Shown: in pieces, positions 5,854 to 9,318 of the stretch
Numbering within the stretch: the first letter of the stretch is position 1
Layout of the letters: the number at the start of each line of letters is the position of its first letter
Assembly (NCBI GenBank): GCA_030039135.1
Contig: JASHQN010000118.1
Span: forward strand, 1-9,318
Direction of reading: 5' to 3'
Source of the DNA: Thermoplasmata archaeon
GTDB lineage: Archaea > Thermoplasmatota > Thermoplasmata > Lutacidiplasmatales > UBA184
DNA length: 9,318 nt
Position numbers and translations under genes: made by a program
Notes under the pieces: generated by a model
What the model saw: the letters and a program-made list of their open reading frames with translations, nothing else
What the model was told of the DNA's origin: nothing
The model's database searches: none

Positions 5854-7419
5854 ATGCGTTCCCACGATCGGGCCGGAGAGCTCGCGGGAAGCGTCCGACG
5901 CCCGATCCCGGGGGCTCGGCGGATGGGGCTCGCCGATCGAAGCGAGACCCTCGAGGTGACGGTTCTCCTGCGGCGGGGAGGGCCGTTGTTCCCGTCCCTC
6001 GCGGACCTCGGTGCGTCGCCGGTCTCCTCCCGTCGGTACCTCACCCGGGGCGAGTTCGCCGCGCGCTACGGCGCGCGAGCCGAGGATCTCGCCCGGGTCC
6101 GCTCGTTCGCCAGCGCCCGAGGGCTCCGCGTGAGGGCGGAGGATCGAGCCCGCCGCACGGTGCGGCTCTCCGGTCGGGTCGGGGACCTCGCGCCGGCGTT
6201 CGGCACGGAGCTCTACCGCTACATCTACGCGCGCGGCTCGTACCGAGGGAGAGAAGGGCCCCTGGTCCTGCCGGAGGAGCTCGAGGGCCGGGTAGTCGGC
6301 GTCTTCGGGCTCGACAATCGCCCCCAGGCCCGGCCCCCGTTCCGGCCCCGCCCCGCTTGGGCGGCAGGGCTGCCCGCGTACACTCCGCCCGAGGTCGCGG
6401 GGGCGTACGACTTTCCCGGGGATACTAGTGGCGCCGGCGAGTGCATCGGGCTGATCGAGCTCGGCGGAGGGTACTCGGCATCGGACCTCGACGCCTACTT
6501 CTCCGGGCTCGGGCTCCCGGTGCCGTCCGTCACGGTCGTAGGGGTCGATGGCGCGTCCAACGCCCCGACCGGCGCTCCCACCGGGCCGGACGGCGAAGTG
6601 GCCCTCGACCTCGAGGTCGCAGGATCGGTCGCACCCGCCGCTCGGCTGGTCGCCTACTTCGCTCCCAACACGGACCAAGGGTTTCTGGACGCGGTGCTGG
6701 CCGCGGTCCACGACGACACCAACCGTCCGACCGTCCTATCGGTCAGCTGGGGAAGCCCCGAGCCCACATGGACCGCCCAGGCGCGCGACGCCTTCCAATC
6801 GGCGTTCCAGGATGGGGCCGCCCTCGGCGTCACGGTCGCCGTCGCCGCAGGCGACCAGGGGGCGACCGACGGCAGTGCCGACGGCGCCCTCGAGGTCGAC
6901 TTCCCGGCGTCCGCACCGGAGGCGATCGGATGCGGCGGCACACGGCTCACGATCTCGGGCGGGACGGTCTCGAAGGAGACCACGTGGAACGAGCTTTCTC
7001 GGGGGGAAGGCGCGACCGGTGGGGGCGTCAGCGAGGCGTTCCCGCGACCGAGCTACCAGTCCGGCGCGAGCGTGCCCCTGGCGCCGAACGGGTACGCCGG
7101 CCGGGGGGTGCCCGACGTCGCCGCCGACGCGGACCCCGTGACGGGCTACCAAGTCCTCGTGGACGGTCAGTCGGTGGTCCTCGGCGGCACCAGTGCGGTC
7201 GCGCCGCTGTGGGCCGCGCTCATCGCCCGGATCAACCAGGCGCTCGGCCACTCCGTGGGCTTCGTGAACCCCCTCCTCTACGCGGCGCCGGCAGGGACCT
7301 TCCACGACATCACCACGGGAGACAACGGAGGGTACGCCGCCGGAGTCGGCTGGGACGCGTGCACCGGGCTCGGCTCGCCGGACGGAACCGCGCTCCTGAA
7401 GGCTCTGGGCGGTCGCTAG
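5854..7419 (+). CDS. kumamolisin-like sedolisin (S53 serine-carboxyl peptidase) with propeptide
   Basis: The 521-residue protein is an acid-acting endopeptidase precursor. Residues about 31-158 form the activation (pro) domain, with VTVLLRRG, the TRGEFAARYGA segment and SGRVGDLAPAFGTELYRY. The catalytic domain begins near GLPAYTPPEVAGAYDFP (172-188). Catalytic Glu248 and Asp252 lie in PDGEVALDLEVAG, oxyanion Asp334 in AAGDQG, and nucleophile Ser447 in GGTSAVAP. The calcium-site pattern is complete: HDI (Asp485, Ile486) and GVGWD (Gly497, Gly499, Asp501). Similarity to kumamolisin is close along the whole length from memory, including ELGGGY, YFAPNTD and STGGGVS-like blocks. No N-terminal hydrophobic signal is visible; the N-terminus is arginine-rich, as I recall for kumamolisin itself. 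Sedolisins usually act on proteins at low pH outside the cell. The ATG at 5854 lacks a strong ribosome-binding site; ATG 5923 (Met24) is an alternative. The gene is 73 bases behind ksgA, probably a separate unit. Confidence 0.94.
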   Translation: MRSHDRAGELAGSVRRPIPGARRMGLADRSETLEVTVLLRRGGPLFPSLADLGASPVSSRRYLTRGEFAARYGARAEDLARVRSFASARGLRVRAEDRARRTVRLSGRVGDLAPAFGTELYRYIYARGSYRGREGPLVLPEELEGRVVGVFGLDNRPQARPPFRPRPAWAAGLPAYTPPEVAGAYDFPGDTSGAGECIGLIELGGGYSASDLDAYFSGLGLPVPSVTVVGVDGASNAPTGAPTGPDGEVALDLEVAGSVAPAARLVAYFAPNTDQGFLDAVLAAVHDDTNRPTVLSVSWGSPEPTWTAQARDAFQSAFQDGAALGVTVAVAAGDQGATDGSADGALEVDFPASAPEAIGCGGTRLTISGGTVSKETTWNELSRGEGATGGGVSEAFPRPSYQSGASVPLAPNGYAGRGVPDVAADADPVTGYQVLVDGQSVVLGGTSAVAPLWAALIARINQALGHSVGFVNPLLYAAPAGTFHDITTGDNGGYAAGVGWDACTGLGSPDGTALLKALGGR

Positions 7420-7420
7420 C

Positions 7421-7427
7421 CTATTAG
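7421..7427 (+). promoter_or_regulatory. possible TATA-like box before the FMN-dependent oxidase gene
   Basis: CTATTAG, just after the sedolisin stop, is the only AT-rich patch in the 39-base gap. Its centre is about 35 bases before the ATG at 7459, which would allow a start near 7450 and a short leader. GGGGAG at 7451-7456, only two bases before the ATG, could serve as a weak ribosome-binding site. The oxidase could equally be read through from the sedolisin gene. Confidence 0.28.
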
Positions 7428-7458
7428 TCCCGGCGCCTCGACGCGCGGCCGGGGAGCG

Positions 7459-8550
7459 ATGGGCGACACCGAGGGCGCGGGGTTCCTGACCCTCAGCGAC
7501 GTCGAGGCCGCGGGCGCGGCGCACCTCTCTCCCGAAGTGTGGGCGTACGTACAGGGTGGGGCCGGGGAGGAACGATCGGTCGCGGCCAACCGGGACGCGT
7601 TTCGACGGCGCACTCTCCGGCCTCGGGCGCTCGTGGATGTCGGGACGATCGATCCCACGACGACGCTGCTCGGGGAGCGGGTGCGGGTCCCGTTCTTCGT
7701 CGCGCCGATGGCCTACCACGGGCTTATCCGCCCGGAGGCCGAGGACGCGACCGCGCGAGCGGCGGCCGCCGCGGGCGTGCTCAACGTGGTCAGCACGCTG
7801 TCGACCCGCTCGCTCGAAGACATCGCCCGCGCGGCGCCCTCGTGTCCGCGCTGGTTCCAACTCTACCTGCAACCCGACTTTGCCGTCTCACGACGGCTGG
7901 TCGAGCGGGCCGCCGCGTCGGGCTATCGCGCGATCGTCCTCACCGTCGACGTGCCGGTCCTCGCGACCCGCGACCGGCAGGCCCGGGGCGGGGTCGCGAT
8001 CGACGAGCCGGCTCCCATCGGAAACGGGACGGACGTTGAGGCGCCGCTCCGCGAGGCCGCCGCCGACGGAGACCGCTTCACCCTCCGCGCGGAAGCGTCC
8101 GAGACCTGGGACGTCGTCGACCGCGTCGCGGCCGCCTCCCGCCTGCCCGTCGTTGTGAAGGGCGTCCTGAGCGCCGACGACGCCCGACGTGCGATCGATC
8201 ATGGGGCCCGCGCCGTCGTCGTCTCCAACCACGGAGGCCGGCAGCTCGACGGCGCGCCCGCCGCTCTGGACGTCCTCGCCGAGGTGGTGGCGGGCATCGG
8301 GTCCGATGCGGAGGTCTACGTCGACGGCGGCGTTCGACGGGGAAGCGACATCGTGCTCGCGCTCGCACTCGGGGCCCGCGCGGTCGGGCTCGGCCGACCG
8401 GTCCTTTGGGCGCTCGCCGCCGGGGGAGAAGCCGGGGTGGCTCGGCTCCTCTTCCTGCTCCGCCAGGAACTCGTCTCGACGATGGCGATCGCGGGCCGGC
8501 GAACGCTTGCGGAGATCGATGCGACCGCCCTAGGCCCGAACCGCTGGTGA
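7459..8550 (+). CDS. FMN-dependent alpha-hydroxy-acid oxidase/dehydrogenase (lactate/glycolate oxidase family)
   Basis: The 363-residue TIM-barrel flavoenzyme oxidises an (S)-2-hydroxy acid to the 2-oxo acid. Aligned by motif to spinach glycolate oxidase, Tyr30 (AYVQGGA) matches Tyr24, Tyr136 (WFQLYLQ) Tyr129, Asp164 (TVDVP) Asp157, Arg171 Arg164, Lys234 (VVKGV) Lys230, and His258 and Arg261 (SNHGGRQLDG) the catalytic His254 and Arg257. All key residues are present. FMN phosphate binding is seen in VYVDGGVRRGSD (287-297) and LGARAVGLGRP (304-314). At the position of glycolate oxidase Trp108 there is Leu114 (STLSTRS), so glycolate is not assured; lactate or a longer hydroxy acid is possible. 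No cytochrome domain, signal peptide or membrane segment is seen, so the electron acceptor (oxygen or a membrane carrier) is unknown. It lies 39 bases after the sedolisin gene and converges on hsp20. Confidence 0.92.
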   Translation: MGDTEGAGFLTLSDVEAAGAAHLSPEVWAYVQGGAGEERSVAANRDAFRRRTLRPRALVDVGTIDPTTTLLGERVRVPFFVAPMAYHGLIRPEAEDATARAAAAAGVLNVVSTLSTRSLEDIARAAPSCPRWFQLYLQPDFAVSRRLVERAAASGYRAIVLTVDVPVLATRDRQARGGVAIDEPAPIGNGTDVEAPLREAAADGDRFTLRAEASETWDVVDRVAAASRLPVVVKGVLSADDARRAIDHGARAVVVSNHGGRQLDGAPAALDVLAEVVAGIGSDAEVYVDGGVRRGSDIVLALALGARAVGLGRPVLWALAAGGEAGVARLLFLLRQELVSTMAIAGRRTLAEIDATALGPNRW

Positions 8551-8609
8551 GGCCGGTGGGGCACGCGCGGCGAGCGCCCGTCGATCCAGAGTGAGCGCGC
8601 CGGGGCGGG

Positions 8610-8642
8610 AAAAAAGAAAGACCCCGGGGCCGGGCCCCGGGG
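8610..8642 (-). terminator. hairpin plus T-tract terminator of hsp20
   Basis: The arms CCCCGGGGC (8622-8630) and GCCCCGGGG (8634-8642) are perfectly complementary over 9 base pairs around a CGG loop. On the minus strand the hairpin is followed directly by TCTTTCTTTTTT (8621-8610). It starts about 10 bases after the hsp20 stop codon (TAG at 8655-8653). The T-run is on the minus-strand side only, so it terminates hsp20 rather than the converging oxidase gene. Archaeal termination mainly needs the T-run; the very stable hairpin makes this look bacterial in style. Confidence 0.8.
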
Positions 8643-8652
8643 GGACGCCGTC

Positions 8653-9129
8653 CTACTGGACGGCGACCTTGACCTCAGACTCGCTGGGGTGCTGCTTCGG
8701 GAGCTCGAGCGTGAGGAGACCGTCCTCGACCTTCGCCTTCGCGTCCGAAGCGACCACGGGCTCGGCGAGCTCGAGGGTCCGGTAGTAGCCGGCGTAGGCG
8801 CGTTCGCGGTGCACGTACGGCTCGTCGGACTTCGGGGACTCCTTCGTCGCCTCGCCGCGGATCTCGACCGTCGAACCCCGGACTCGGATGTCGAGGTTCT
8901 CCTTCGGGATGCCCGGGATCTCGGCGACGATCTTGTACGCCTTTCCCGTGTCCGCCACGTCGGTTCGGGCCGCTCGGAACATCGGTGCCGACGGGTTCTG
9001 GCTCAACGCCAGGCCCCACGGCTGGACGTCGAACGACTCGAAGAACCGCTGCCGCATCGTGTCGAACAGCTCGTCGAGGTCGCTCCAAGGCTCGCTTGCG
9101 CTCTTCTTCTGCTTGATCTCTGTCGTCAT
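8653..9129 (-). CDS. hsp20: small heat-shock protein, Hsp20/alpha-crystallin family
   Basis: The 158-residue chaperone binds unfolding proteins without ATP, as a large oligomer in the cytoplasm. The N-terminal arm (1-52) includes WSDLDELFDTMRQRFFESF, a typical amphipathic segment. The alpha-crystallin domain (about 53-145) opens with TDVADTGKAYKIVAEIPGIPKENLDIRV and ends with KVEDGLLTLELPK, the family's A-x-x-x-n-G-V-L motif in the form G-L-L. The C-terminal VKVAVQ offers a V-x-V version of the I-x-I/V assembly motif. Met 9129 follows a Shine-Dalgarno GAGGT by 5 bases and a strong TATA box, and the gene ends at a hairpin terminator, so it is an independent single-gene unit. It converges on the hydroxy-acid oxidase gene. 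Confidence 0.96.
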   Translation of the reverse strand: MTTEIKQKKSASEPWSDLDELFDTMRQRFFESFDVQPWGLALSQNPSAPMFRAARTDVADTGKAYKIVAEIPGIPKENLDIRVRGSTVEIRGEATKESPKSDEPYVHRERAYAGYYRTLELAEPVVASDAKAKVEDGLLTLELPKQHPSESEVKVAVQ

Positions 9130-9134
9130 GCTCT

Positions 9135-9139
9135 ACCTC
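9135..9139 (-). promoter_or_regulatory. Shine-Dalgarno site of hsp20
   Basis: On the minus strand GAGGT lies 5 bases before the ATG that begins at 9129. It fixes the hsp20 start and shows that this message has a leader, unlike the apparently leaderless pus10 transcript. Confidence 0.65.
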
Positions 9140-9170
9140 GGTGTATTACCGTAGAAGTCAGTTAAGGCTC

Positions 9171-9179
9171 ATATAAAAA
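9171..9179 (-). promoter_or_regulatory. TATA box of hsp20
   Basis: On the minus strand the sequence is TTTTTATAT, the strongest AT-rich element in the window. Transcription starting about 25 bases downstream (near 9148) would give a leader of about 19 bases that includes the GAGGT ribosome-binding site. The stretch between box and start (9140-9170) is unusually AT-rich for this genome and could hold a heat-shock regulator site, but I see no clean palindrome. Confidence 0.75.
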
Positions 9180-9238
9180 GAGTGCAGGTGCGCCCTGACG
9201 AAGACGCCGTCGGGTTCGGGGGCTGCCGTCCCCGCCGG

Positions 9239-9318
9239 CTAGGGCACGCGTGCACCGCAGCTGCCGCAGAACTTGACCGTCGGTCCGGCCTCGGCCCCGC
9301 ACGACGGGCACGCGCGTC
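9239..9318 (-). CDS. C-terminal zinc-ribbon tail of a protein truncated by the window edge
   Basis: The minus-strand frame entering at 9316 encodes 25 residues and a TAG stop (9241-9239). It contains two Cys pairs, CPSCGAEAG and KFCGSCGARVP, spaced exactly as in the short double-cysteine zinc ribbons found at the ends of many prokaryotic proteins (pattern CPxCG...KFCxxCG). The rest of the protein lies beyond base 9318, so its function cannot be named; such tails occur on membrane, regulatory and SPFH-type proteins alike. The gene is followed by hsp20 on the same strand, but hsp20 has its own promoter. The frame is too short to be noticed by length alone. Confidence 0.75.
   Translation of the reverse strand, partial: RACPSCGAEAGPTVKFCGSCGARVP

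Noticed and set aside
4854..7872. Long minus-strand open frames opposite ksgA, the sedolisin and the oxidase gene
   Set aside because: Composition is that of antisense GC-rich DNA, and the plus strand carries intact catalytic motifs throughout.
8551..8609. Possible small gene or RNA between the oxidase and the terminator
   Set aside because: Fifty-nine GC-rich bases with no start plus ribosome-binding site and no convincing fold; nothing supported.
1..9318. CRISPR array, insertion sequence, tRNA or rRNA genes, toxin-antitoxin or defence system
   Set aside because: No spaced repeats, transposase motifs, cloverleaf-like segments or defence-protein motifs were found by reading either strand.

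Overview
This 9.3-kb, very GC-rich window reads as archaeal chromosome, most probably from a high-GC member of the Thermoplasmata or a related euryarchaeal lineage. Support comes from an ordered set of archaeal-type information-processing genes (Pus10, ribosomal protein eL21, RNA polymerase subunit F, DUF655, KsgA/Dim1), from TATA-like boxes in short AT-rich islands, from at least one apparently leaderless start, and from a small protein resembling DUF6015, which I associate with Thermoplasmata. The lineage call is inference; no rRNA gene is present.

Left block (1-2002, + strand): the C-terminal zinc-finger tail of a tRNA thiolation enzyme (NcsA/Ctu1/TtuA type) overlaps the start of a 3-hydroxyacyl-CoA dehydrogenase by an ATGA junction. 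That gene overlaps a PrsW-type membrane metalloprotease by a GTGA junction. The three form a tightly packed operon of functionally unrelated genes. A small DUF6015-like gene (2010-2405, - strand) converges on it with only 7 bases between stop codons.

Central block (2505-5780, + strand): a divergent promoter region (2406-2504) feeds pus10, followed by rpl21e, rpoF, a DUF655 gene and ksgA with overlaps or very short gaps. This gene order is widely conserved in euryarchaea. It combines tRNA pseudouridylation, a large-subunit ribosomal protein, an RNA polymerase stalk subunit, a putative nucleic-acid-binding protein and small-subunit rRNA dimethylation.

Right block (5854-9318): an intact kumamolisin-like sedolisin (S53 serine-carboxyl peptidase with its propeptide) follows ksgA. 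Next is an FMN-dependent alpha-hydroxy-acid oxidase/dehydrogenase. Converging on it is a small heat-shock protein (Hsp20, - strand) with a clear TATA box, Shine-Dalgarno site and hairpin-plus-T-tract terminator. At the right edge is the zinc-ribbon tail of another minus-strand gene.

Together the metabolic genes (peptidase, acyl-CoA and hydroxy-acid oxidation) suggest a peptide- and organic-acid-using heterotroph. No mobile element, CRISPR array, RNA gene or defence system was found, and I see no convincing evidence of an undescribed multi-gene system. The most interesting points are contextual: the sedolisin placed behind the information operon, the PrsW gene coupled to beta-oxidation and tRNA-thiolation genes, and the promoter and terminator architecture.
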